64,000 nucleotides of DNA, from the NCBI RefSeq assembly GCF_002292295.1, contig NZ_DBBS01000020.1, positions 366,806 to 430,805 on the forward strand, given 5' to 3'. This document shows, one piece after another, positions 33,019 through 42,117 of the stretch (position 1 is the first letter of the stretch; every line of letters begins with the position of its first letter). A program made the translations under genes and the position numbers. Below the pieces are notes generated by a model. The model saw only the letters and a list, made by a program, of their open reading frames with translations. It was not told the origin of the DNA and searched no databases. This DNA is from Sphingomonas sp. UBA978. GTDB taxonomy: Bacteria; Pseudomonadota; Alphaproteobacteria; Sphingomonadales; Sphingomonadaceae.

Positions 33019-33903
33019 ATGAGCATCCTCGTCAACAAGAACACCAAGGTCATCACGCAGGGCATGACCGGCGAAACCGGTAGCTTTCATACCAAGGCGG
33101 CGCTGGAATATGGCACGCAGATGGTCGGCGGCGTGACGCCGGGCAAGGGCGGGACCGAGCATCTCGGCCTGCCGGTCTACAACACCGTTGCCGAAGCCAA
33201 GTCGAAGACCGGCGCCGATGCGTCGGTGATCTACGTGCCGCCGCCCTTCGCCGCGGATTCGATCCTCGAGGCGATCGACGCCGAGATCCCGCTGATCGTC
33301 GCGATCACCGAGGGCATTCCCGTGCTCGACATGGTCCGAGTCAAGCGCGCGCTGTCGGGCAGCAAGTCGCGGCTGATCGGCCCGAACTGCCCCGGCGTGC
33401 TGACGCCGGGCGAGTGCAAGATCGGCATCATGCCGGGTAGCATCTTCAAGCAGGGCAGCGTCGGCGTCGTCTCGCGATCGGGCACGCTGACCTATGAGGC
33501 GGTGTTCCAGACCTCGAACGCCGGCCTCGGCCAGACCACCGCGGTCGGCATCGGCGGCGATCCGGTCAACGGCACCAACTTCATCGACGTGCTCGAGCTG
33601 TTCCTCGCCGATGAGGCGACTCAGTCGATCATCATGATTGGCGAGATCGGCGGCGACGCCGAGGAGCAGGCCGCGCAGTTCCTGATCGACGAGGCCAAGC
33701 GTGGCCGCAAGAAGCCGATGGCCGGCTTCATCGCGGGCCGCACCGCGCCTCCGGGCCGTCGCATGGGCCATGCCGGCGCGATCGTGTCGGGCGGCAAGGG
33801 CGATGCGGAAAGCAAGATCGCGGCGATGGAAGCCGCCGGGATCAAGGTCGCGGCGAGCCCCAGCGAGCTGGGTTCGACGCTGCTCGAGGTGTTGAACGGT
33901 TAA
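33019..33903 (+). CDS. sucD: Succinate--CoA ligase, alpha subunit
   Basis: A 294-residue SucD. The CoA-binding N-terminal domain starts MSILVNKNTKVITQGMTGETGSFH, the central segment has IGPNCPGVLTPGECKIGIMPG, and the phosphorylated active-site His is in RRMGHAGAIVSGG. It makes ATP/GTP and succinate from succinyl-CoA together with SucC. No sucC gene is adjacent or elsewhere in the window: the position between mdh and sucD, where many alphaproteobacteria carry sucC, is taken by the GIY-YIG element. The frame and length are normal. Confidence 0.96.
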   Translation: MSILVNKNTKVITQGMTGETGSFHTKAALEYGTQMVGGVTPGKGGTEHLGLPVYNTVAEAKSKTGADASVIYVPPPFAADSILEAIDAEIPLIVAITEGIPVLDMVRVKRALSGSKSRLIGPNCPGVLTPGECKIGIMPGSIFKQGSVGVVSRSGTLTYEAVFQTSNAGLGQTTAVGIGGDPVNGTNFIDVLELFLADEATQSIIMIGEIGGDAEEQAAQFLIDEAKRGRKKPMAGFIAGRTAPPGRRMGHAGAIVSGGKGDAESKIAAMEAAGIKVAASPSELGSTLLEVLNG

Positions 33904-33910
33904 ACCATTT

Positions 33911-34045
33911 ACCCCTCTCCCATCGGGAGAGGGAGGGAGCGGCGCAGCCGCGGAAGGGTGAGGGCAGGTGGGCCCTCCCCTTCGACCCTCACCCTCCCAC
34001 CGCCCTGCGGGCGGCGGGCCCCTCCCTATCCCATCGGGAGAGGGA
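33911..34045. repeat. Palindromic repeat family 2, inverted pair between sucD and sucA
   Basis: The 157-base gap contains CTCTCCCATCGGGAGAG (left palindrome, about 33914-33930) and CTATCCCATCGGGAGAG (about 34025-34041). Between them are GGGTGAGGG (from 33956) and its reverse complement CCCTCACCC (from 33986), each next to a GC-rich stretch. The second half resembles the first half reversed, so two asymmetric units lie head to head. This sequence type (a gggagaggg hairpin followed by gggtgaggg) is widespread as an intergenic repeat in proteobacteria. The sucA ribosome site lies just after it. Confidence 0.75.
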
Positions 34046-34060
34046 AATAGGAAGAAGACC

Positions 34061-37033
34061 ATGGGCTACGAAGGTCAGGATTTCGGCGACATCGCATCCG
34101 GCGTGTCGCCTGCGTTCATCGAAGCGCTCTACGCCAAATATCAGGCCGACCAGTCGTCGGTCGATCTCGGCTGGCGCGGGTTCTTCGAGGGGCTGGAGGG
34201 CGGCACCGGCGGTCCGAGCTGGAGCAACAAGCGCTGGCCGCTGACCACGACCGACGACCTGACCGCGGGCCTCGACCCAACGCAGATGGAACCCGCGCCC
34301 AAGCCGGCTAAGGGCGGCAAGCCCGCCGCGGCGCCTGCGGCTGCGCCGTCGAAGGACGATATCATCAAGGCGGCGGGCGACGCGATCCGCGCGCAACTGC
34401 TGATCCGCACCTATCGCGTCCGCGGCCATCTCGCCGCCAACCTCGATCCGCTCGGCCTGTCGCACCGCGACATGCCCGAGGACCTGCGCACCGAATATCA
34501 CGGCTTCACTGATGCCGACATCGACCGCCCGGTCTATCTCGGCGGGACGCTCGGCTTCGAATGGGCGACCGTGCGCGAACTGGTCGACACGCTCCGCCGC
34601 AATTATTGCGGCAACGTCGGCCTCGAATACATGCACATCGTCGATGTCGAGGAGCGCCGCTTCCTGCAGGACCGCATGGAGGGCAAGGACAAGGCGATCG
34701 AGTTTAGTGTTGACGGCAAGAAGGCGATCCTGAGCAAGGTCATCGAGGCCGAGCAGTGGGAGAAGTTCCTCGGCAAGAAATATGTCGGGACGAAGCGCTT
34801 CGGCCTCGACGGCGGCGAGAGCATGATCCCGGCGCTGGAAAGCGTCATCAAATACGGTGGTCAGGCCGGCGTGCGCGAGATGGTGTTCGGCATGGCCCAC
34901 CGCGGCCGCCTGAACGTGCTTGCCAATGTCATGGCCAAGCCGCTGCGCGTGATCTTCCACGAATTCGCCGGCGGTTCGGCGCAGCCCGATGAGATCGGCG
35001 GATCGGGCGACGTGAAATATCACCTCGGCACCTCGACCGACCGTGAGTTCGACGGCCACAAGGTGCATATGTCGCTGGTCGCCAACCCGTCGCACCTCGA
35101 GGCGGCGGACCCGGTCGTCCTCGGCAAGACGCGCGCGATCCAGACGATCGCCAACGACCTCAGGGACCATACCGGCGCGCTGCCGGTGCTGATCCACGGC
35201 GACGCGGCATTCGCGGGGCAGGGGATCGTGTGGGAATGCCTCGGCTTCTCGGGCATCCGCGGCTACAACACCGGCGGCTGCGTCCACTTCATCATCAACA
35301 ACCAGGTCGGTTTCACCACCAGCCCGCAGTTCGCGCGTTCCTCGCCCTATCCATCGGACGTGGCGAAGGGCGTGCAGGCGCCGGTGTTCCACGTCAACGG
35401 CGACGACCCCGAGGCGGTGACCTTCGCCACCAAAATGGCGATCGAGTTCCGCCAGAAGTTCCATCGCGACATCGTCATCGACATGTGGTGCTATCGCCGC
35501 TTCGGCCATAACGAAGGCGACGAGCCGGGCTTCACCCAGCCGCTGATGTACAACAAGATCCGCCAGCACCCCGGTGTCAGCGAGATCTACGGCAAGCGCC
35601 TGATCCAGGAAGGCGTGATCGACCAGGCGTGGCTGGACGAGAAGGTCCACCAGTTTACGACGCTGCTCGAAGGCGAGTTCGAGGCGGGCGCGAGCTACAA
35701 GCCGAACAAGGCGGACTGGTTCGCGGGGCGCTGGTCGGGCCTGTCGGCGCCGACCGATGGCGGCACCGAACGGCGCAACGTCGAAACCGGTATCGAGCTC
35801 AAGCTGTTCGACGCGCTCGGCCGGACGCTGACGACGGTGCCGGAGGGCATCCAGATCCACAAGACGCTGTCGCGCGTGATCGACGCCAAGCGGCAGATGT
35901 TCGCCACGGGCGCGAATTTCGACTGGGCGACCGGCGAGGCGCTGGCGTTCGGGTCGCTCCTGTCGGAAGGCTATGGCGTCCGCCTGTCGGGCCAGGATTC
36001 GGGTCGCGGCACCTTCTCGCAGCGGCACGCGGTGTGGGTCGACCAGACCGACGAGCACAAGTACGTGCCGCTGACCACGGTCGAGCATGGCCGCTTCGAG
36101 GTGCTCGACAGCCCGCTGTCCGAATATGGCGTGCTCGGCTTCGAATATGGCTATGCGCTCGCCGACCCCAAGACGCTGGTGATGTGGGAGGCGCAGTTCG
36201 GCGATTTCGTCAACGGCGCGCAGATCATGATAGACCAGTTCATCACAAGCGGCGAGTCAAAGTGGCTGCGCGCCAATGGCCTCGTGATGCTGCTGCCGCA
36301 CGGCTACGAGGGGCAGGGGCCCGAGCATAGCTCGGCGCGTCCCGAGCGCTTCCTGCAGAATTGCGCGCAGGACAATATCCAGGTCGCGAACTGCACCACG
36401 CCGGCGAACTATTTCCACCTGCTGCGCCGGCAGATGCACCGCAATTTCCGTAAACCCCTGATCGTGATGACGCCCAAGTCGCTGCTCCGCCACAAGCTGG
36501 CGGTGTCGGCCGCGGCCGATTTCCAGGGCGACAGCCACTTCAAGCGCATCCTGTCCGACACCAATGGTGCGGCGGATGCCGAGACGAAGCGGCTGGTGCT
36601 GTGCACCGGCAAGGTCGCCTACGACCTGATCGAGGCGCGCAACGCCGCGGGCGATACGGATACGCAGATCGTCCGCATCGAGCAGCTCTATCCATTCCCC
36701 GGCGACGCGCTTGCCCGCCGGATCGCGCGGATGCCGCAGCTGCAGGACGTGGTGTGGGCGCAGGAAGAGCCGAAGAACAACGGATACTGGTTCTTCGTCG
36801 AGCCGCTGATCGAGGAATCGCTCACGTCCGCGAACTGCGCCGTGAAGCGCGCGCGCTATGCGGGCCGGCAGGCGTCCGCCTCGCCCGCGACCGGCCTGAT
36901 GAAGCGGCATACCGCGGAGCAGGGTGCGCTGGTCGCCGATGCGCTCGGCCACAATGTCCGCGAGGAAATCCGCCGCACCCGCAGCGAGAGTTCGACGACC
37001 ACCGCCCGCCCCACGCAGGCGCCCAGCAGCTAA
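34061..37033 (+). CDS. sucA: 2-oxoglutarate dehydrogenase E1 component
   Basis: A 990-residue thiamin-diphosphate-dependent E1. The N-terminal E2-binding region (SPAFIEALYAKYQADQSSVD) is followed by an Ala/Pro linker, then GMAHRGRLNVLANVMAKPL, HGDAAFAGQGIVWE of the ThDP site, RRFGHNEGDEPGFTQPLMY, and the C-terminal transketolase segments LPHGYEGQGPEHSSARPERFLQ and WAQEEPKNNGYWFF. It decarboxylates 2-oxoglutarate and succinylates the lipoyl arm of SucB. ATG 34061 is preferred because the open frame further upstream runs through the repeat pair. It is 46 bases from sucB on the same strand. Confidence 0.97.
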   Translation: MGYEGQDFGDIASGVSPAFIEALYAKYQADQSSVDLGWRGFFEGLEGGTGGPSWSNKRWPLTTTDDLTAGLDPTQMEPAPKPAKGGKPAAAPAAAPSKDDIIKAAGDAIRAQLLIRTYRVRGHLAANLDPLGLSHRDMPEDLRTEYHGFTDADIDRPVYLGGTLGFEWATVRELVDTLRRNYCGNVGLEYMHIVDVEERRFLQDRMEGKDKAIEFSVDGKKAILSKVIEAEQWEKFLGKKYVGTKRFGLDGGESMIPALESVIKYGGQAGVREMVFGMAHRGRLNVLANVMAKPLRVIFHEFAGGSAQPDEIGGSGDVKYHLGTSTDREFDGHKVHMSLVANPSHLEAADPVVLGKTRAIQTIANDLRDHTGALPVLIHGDAAFAGQGIVWECLGFSGIRGYNTGGCVHFIINNQVGFTTSPQFARSSPYPSDVAKGVQAPVFHVNGDDPEAVTFATKMAIEFRQKFHRDIVIDMWCYRRFGHNEGDEPGFTQPLMYNKIRQHPGVSEIYGKRLIQEGVIDQAWLDEKVHQFTTLLEGEFEAGASYKPNKADWFAGRWSGLSAPTDGGTERRNVETGIELKLFDALGRTLTTVPEGIQIHKTLSRVIDAKRQMFATGANFDWATGEALAFGSLLSEGYGVRLSGQDSGRGTFSQRHAVWVDQTDEHKYVPLTTVEHGRFEVLDSPLSEYGVLGFEYGYALADPKTLVMWEAQFGDFVNGAQIMIDQFITSGESKWLRANGLVMLLPHGYEGQGPEHSSARPERFLQNCAQDNIQVANCTTPANYFHLLRRQMHRNFRKPLIVMTPKSLLRHKLAVSAAADFQGDSHFKRILSDTNGAADAETKRLVLCTGKVAYDLIEARNAAGDTDTQIVRIEQLYPFPGDALARRIARMPQLQDVVWAQEEPKNNGYWFFVEPLIEESLTSANCAVKRARYAGRQASASPATGLMKRHTAEQGALVADALGHNVREEIRRTRSESSTTTARPTQAPSS

Positions 37034-37079
37034 GAACGTTACCGACTACACCCCCTCCCCGGGGTAGAAGGATTGAGAG

Positions 37080-38327
37080 ATGGCAACCGAAGTCACCGTC
37101 CCCGTATTGGGCGAATCGATCACCGAAGCGACCGTCGGCGAATGGCTGAAGCAGCCCGGCGACCCCGTGAAGGTCGATGAGCCGATCGCCAGCCTGGAAA
37201 CCGACAAGGTGTCGGTCGAGGTGCCGTCCCCCGTTGCCGGCGTGATGGGCCAGCATGCGGTGCAGGTCGGCGACACCGTGCAGGTCGGCGCGATGCTCGC
37301 GACGATCGACGCCGGTGACGGCTCGGCCGCCGCGGCGCCTGCTCCGGCAGCGCCACCCGCTGCCGCCCCGGCGCCGGCTGCTGCGCCTGCACCGGCCGCT
37401 CCGGCTCCGGCTGCGCAGCCCGAGGCATCGAGCGATTCGCCCGCGGCACTGTCGCCTTCGGTGCGCCGTGCCGTGCTGGAATACGGCCTCGACCCGGCGT
37501 CGATCACCGGCACCGGCAAGGACGGTCGGATCACCAAGGAAGACGTCGCCGCAGCGGCCGCGTCCAAGCCCGCCGCAGCGCCGGCACCTGCCGCGGCACC
37601 CGCGCCTGCCGCCGCCCCGACGGGTGGGCGCAAGGAAGAGCGCGTCAAGATGACGCGCCTGCGCCAGACGATCGCCAAGCGCCTCAAAGAGGCGCAGAAC
37701 ACCGCCGCGATGCTGACGACGTTCAACGACGTCGACATGACCGCGGTGATCGAGGCGCGCGCCAAGTACAAGGACCTGTTCGAGAAGAAGCACGGCGTCC
37801 GCCTCGGCTTCATGGGCTTCTTCGTGAAGGCCGCGACGATGGCGCTCAAGGACATTCCGTCCGTCAACGCCAGCATCGAGGGCGATGAGATCGTCTATCA
37901 CGATTATGCCGATATCTCGGTCGCGGTGTCCTCGCCGGGCGGCCTCGTCGTGCCGGTCATCCGCGATTGCCAGGATCTGACCGTTGCGGGGATCGAGAAG
38001 ACGATCGGCGACTTCGGCAAGCGCGCCAAGGACGGCACGCTGAAGATGGACGAGATGAAGGGCGGCACCTTCACCATCTCGAACGGCGGCGTCTTCGGTT
38101 CGCTGATGTCGACCCCGATCATCAACCCGCCGCAGTCGGCGGTGCTCGGCCTGCACCGGATCGAGGATCGCCCGGTCGTCCGCGACGGTCAGGTGGTGGT
38201 GCGCCCGATGATGTACCTCGCGCTGAGCTACGATCACCGCCTGATCGACGGCCGCGAGGCGGTGACCTTCCTCGTCGCGCTCAAGAATGCGATCGAGGAT
38301 CCGACGCGCATCCTGATCGACCTGTAA
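37080..38327 (+). CDS. sucB: 2-oxoglutarate dehydrogenase E2 (dihydrolipoyl succinyltransferase)
   Basis: A 415-residue E2 subunit. The N-terminal lipoyl domain has the lipoylated lysine in ETDKVSVEV (about residue 42). An Ala/Pro-rich linker leads to the peripheral-subunit-binding domain (SPSVRRAVLEYGLDPASITG) and a second Ala/Pro linker leads to the catalytic domain ending in SYDHRLIDGREAV, with the active-site His and Asp. It forms the core of the 2-oxoglutarate dehydrogenase complex. The leader (37034-37079) holds only a weak GC hairpin. A pair of family 1 repeats separates it from lpd. Confidence 0.97.
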   Translation: MATEVTVPVLGESITEATVGEWLKQPGDPVKVDEPIASLETDKVSVEVPSPVAGVMGQHAVQVGDTVQVGAMLATIDAGDGSAAAAPAPAAPPAAAPAPAAAPAPAAPAPAAQPEASSDSPAALSPSVRRAVLEYGLDPASITGTGKDGRITKEDVAAAAASKPAAAPAPAAAPAPAAAPTGGRKEERVKMTRLRQTIAKRLKEAQNTAAMLTTFNDVDMTAVIEARAKYKDLFEKKHGVRLGFMGFFVKAATMALKDIPSVNASIEGDEIVYHDYADISVAVSSPGGLVVPVIRDCQDLTVAGIEKTIGDFGKRAKDGTLKMDEMKGGTFTISNGGVFGSLMSTPIINPPQSAVLGLHRIEDRPVVRDGQVVVRPMMYLALSYDHRLIDGREAVTFLVALKNAIEDPTRILIDL

Positions 38328-38344
38328 CGCCCGCCCACGCACCA

Positions 38345-38448
38345 ACCACCCCGGCGGAGGCCGGGGTCCAGTTGGGAAGGTGGTGGTGACGAAGCGCCAC
38401 GCTCTTCCCATATGTTCCCCAACTGGGCCCCGGCCTCCGCCGGGGATG
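38345..38448. repeat. Palindromic repeat family 1, inverted pair without nuclease gene
   Basis: Two family 1 units lie between sucB and lpd. The left core is 38349-38366 (CCCCGGC, GGAG, GCCGGGG) with tail TCCAGTTGGGAAGG to its right. The right core is 38428-38445 in the opposite orientation, with tail CCCAGTTGGGGAAC read on the minus strand. As in the mdh-sucD element the tails point inward, but only 61 bases separate the cores instead of 336. The internal segment also has short inverted matches (GGAAG with CTTCC, GTGG with CCAC), so the RNA could fold into one long hairpin. It resembles a non-autonomous derivative of the GIY-YIG element. Confidence 0.8.
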
Positions 38449-38458
38449 TGAGAAGATC

Positions 38459-39853
<1,395 letters not shown>

Positions 39854-39859
39854 TGACTG

Positions 39860-39889
39860 CCGGCGCGGGTCCCATCGGACCCGCGCCGG
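39860..39889. terminator. Bidirectional hairpin between lpd and the GMC oxidoreductase gene
   Basis: A perfect 13-bp stem (CCGGCGCGGGTCC at 39860-39872, GGACCCGCGCCGG at 39877-39889) with a CATC loop lies between two convergent stop codons (39853 and 39900). No T-tract is present, but position and strength fit a shared terminator. Confidence 0.65.
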
Positions 39890-39899
39890 TCGCGAGCGC

Positions 39900-41510
39900 T
39901 TAGGCTGCGGCCTGCAGCTTCGTGCCGCGGATCAGGTCGGCGGCCTTTTCGGCGATCATGATCGTCGGCGCGTTGGTGTTGCCGCTGATTAGCGACGGCA
40001 TGACCGAGGCGTCGATCACCCGCAGGCCATCGAGTCCGCGCACCCGCAGCGATTCGTCCACCACGGCGTTGCGATCGTCGCCCATCCGGCATGTGCCGAC
40101 CGGATGGTAGATGGTTTCCGCGGTGGCACGCACCCAGGTATCGATCGCCTCGTCGCTGCGCACGTCCGCGCCCGGTGCCAGTTCGGCGTCGCGATAGGGA
40201 TCGAGCGCCAGCTGCGCGGCGACCTCGCGCCCGATCTTCACCGATTCGCGCAGCACGCGGCGATCCTCCGGCGTCGCGAGATAGTTCGCCTCGATCAGCG
40301 GATCGGCAAGGGGATCGGCCGATTGCAGCCCGATGCGCCCGCGGCTTTCCGGGCGCAGCTGGCACAGGTGAAGCGAGAAGCCATCCTCGGTCGCCTTTAC
40401 CTTGCCGTGATCGCGCATGATCGCGAGCACGGCGTGGATCTGGATGTCGGGATGTTCGAGGCCTGGGCGCGAGGGGATGAAGGCGCCCGCCTCGAGGAAG
40501 TTCTGCCGGCCGACACCCTTGCCGGTGAGTGCGTAGCGCAGGCCGACGCCGAGCTGGCGCAGGCCCTTCACCTCGCTGAACACGGTCCGCAGGCCGCGGC
40601 TGCGCCAGTTCATGATGACGTCGAGGTGATCCTGCAGGTTTTCGCCGACGCCGGGCAGGTCGTGCAACGCGGACACGCCGGCCGCGCGCAGCCGTTCGGG
40701 ATCGCCGATGCCGGAGAGCTGGAGCAATTGCGGCGACTGCACTGCGCCGGTGGCGACCAGCACTTCGGCCCGCGCGTCCGCCTGATGCAGCGCGCGCCCG
40801 ACGGCATAATCCACCCCGATCGCGCGGCCGCGCTCGATGCGGATGCGGGTCGTCCGCGCGTCGGTCACGATGGTGAGGTTCGGGCGGCCGAGCGCGGGGG
40901 CCAGATAGGCCTCGGCCGCGGTCCAGCGCCGGCCGTCACCGATCGTTAGGTCGTAGGGGCCGAACCCCTCGGGCGTGGCGCCGTTGAAATCGTCGGTCAC
41001 AGGATAGCCCGCCTGCCGTCCGGCCTCGATGAAGGCGGCGTTGAACGGGCTGTCGCTTTCGCCCGGCGAGACGCGCAGCGGGCCTGCGCTGCCATGCAGG
41101 TCGCCACCGCGATGATGGCCCTCCAGCTTGCGGAAATAGGGGAGGACGTCGTCCCAGCCCCATCCGGCGAGGCCCGCCTGCCGCCAGCGGTCATAGTCGC
41201 GCGGGTGGCCGCGCGAATAGATCATGCCGTTGATCGCCGAGCTGCCACCCAGACCGCGACCGCGCGGCCACCACAGGCGCCGGCCGTCGAGATGCGGTTC
41301 CGGAGCGGTCCAGAACCCCCAATTGTGCTTGCTCTTCGCCTTGATGAGTTCGCCCACACCCGCCGGCATGCGCACCAGCAGTTCGCGGTTGCGGCCGCCC
41401 GCCTCGATCAGCAGCACGCTTGCCGCCGGGTCTTCGGACAGGCGCGCGGCGAGGACGCAACCGGCCGAGCCGCCGCCTATGACGATATAGTCGAAACTCC
41501 CTTTGGACAT
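39900..41510 (-). CDS. GMC-family FAD oxidoreductase (choline/alcohol dehydrogenase type)
   Basis: The 536-residue flavoenzyme has an N-terminal FAD motif (IVIGGGSAGCVLAARLSED, then LLIEAGG), GMC signature 1 (PRGRGLGGSSAINGMIYSRG), GMC signature 2 (GAVQSPQLLQLSGIG) and the C-terminal catalytic region with YHPVGTCRMG. It resembles AlkJ/BetA-like alcohol dehydrogenases that deliver electrons to the respiratory chain. No betaine aldehyde dehydrogenase is nearby, so choline is not an obvious substrate; medium-chain alcohols are equally possible. Its start overlaps the end of a TetR gene by 34 bases on the same strand, suggesting coupled expression and control by that regulator. Confidence 0.9.
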   Translation of the reverse strand: MSKGSFDYIVIGGGSAGCVLAARLSEDPAASVLLIEAGGRNRELLVRMPAGVGELIKAKSKHNWGFWTAPEPHLDGRRLWWPRGRGLGGSSAINGMIYSRGHPRDYDRWRQAGLAGWGWDDVLPYFRKLEGHHRGGDLHGSAGPLRVSPGESDSPFNAAFIEAGRQAGYPVTDDFNGATPEGFGPYDLTIGDGRRWTAAEAYLAPALGRPNLTIVTDARTTRIRIERGRAIGVDYAVGRALHQADARAEVLVATGAVQSPQLLQLSGIGDPERLRAAGVSALHDLPGVGENLQDHLDVIMNWRSRGLRTVFSEVKGLRQLGVGLRYALTGKGVGRQNFLEAGAFIPSRPGLEHPDIQIHAVLAIMRDHGKVKATEDGFSLHLCQLRPESRGRIGLQSADPLADPLIEANYLATPEDRRVLRESVKIGREVAAQLALDPYRDAELAPGADVRSDEAIDTWVRATAETIYHPVGTCRMGDDRNAVVDESLRVRGLDGLRVIDASVMPSLISGNTNAPTIMIAEKAADLIRGTKLQAAA

Positions 41511-42109
41511 GCTCTCTCCTGTGCGGCCGTCGGGGCCGTCGTATCGGTGGGCGGGTAGCAGAGGAGGGCGATCATCTCCTCCATCAGCGTGGCGCGATCG
41601 AGTTCGGGGGCGTGGACCTTGCTGAGGCCGAGCGTGATGAGCGCATAGGCGCGCACCATCGCGTCGTGGCGATCGAGGTGGTTCGCCTGCAGGCAGGCGA
41701 CGAGGAAACGCATCAGCTGTTCGTCATGCCGTTCGACTGCCTCGCGGGCGCGGGGGTCGCTTTCCGCCCAGGCGCGCATCGCGATCGACAGGCGCGACAT
41801 GCCACGCCGGCGGACGACCTGCGCCAGCAGGCGAATGCGGCCGACCGGATCGGCCTCGGCGCGTGAGATCGCATCGATCAGCTCCGCGATTTGCGCGCCC
41901 GCGAAATAGTCGGCGAGCTGGCCCTGATAGCGGTCGAAATCAGTGAAATGATGGTAGAAGCTACCGGTCGATACGCGCAGCTCGCCGGCCAGCGGACGCA
42001 GCTTGAGCGCGCGCAGCCCGCCCCGGCGGAGCAGGGACTGCCCCGCCTCCAGCCAGTCGCGCGGCGACAGGTCCGCCGAGCGCATGGATACCGGATCGCG
42101 CGTCGCCAT
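41477..42109 (-). CDS. TetR-family transcriptional regulator
   Basis: A 210-residue TetR regulator. The N-terminal helix-turn-helix covers about residues 15-60, with LKLRPLAGELRVSTGSFYHHFTD as the recognition part. The ligand-binding C-terminal domain is variable. It lies only 8 bases after the glgX stop on the same strand and overlaps the GMC oxidoreductase start by 34 bases, so its transcript may begin in or extend from the glycogen operon. Internal promoter motifs were not recognised. A second in-frame ATG at 42085 could be the true start. It probably regulates the downstream oxidoreductase. Confidence 0.88.
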   Translation of the reverse strand: MATRDPVSMRSADLSPRDWLEAGQSLLRRGGLRALKLRPLAGELRVSTGSFYHHFTDFDRYQGQLADYFAGAQIAELIDAISRAEADPVGRIRLLAQVVRRRGMSRLSIAMRAWAESDPRAREAVERHDEQLMRFLVACLQANHLDRHDAMVRAYALITLGLSKVHAPELDRATLMEEMIALLCYPPTDTTAPTAAQERACPKGVSTISS

Positions 42110-42117
42110 GACGAATG

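Noticed and set aside
33968..34060. N-terminal extension of sucA through the repeat region
   Set aside because: The extra residues are encoded by the palindromic repeats. ATG 34061 gives the normal E1 N-terminus.
38345..38448. Family 1 palindromes as simple intrinsic terminators
   Set aside because: They lie inside a run of co-functional TCA genes, have no T-tract, and share an asymmetric tail outside the stem, which fits a dispersed repeat better.
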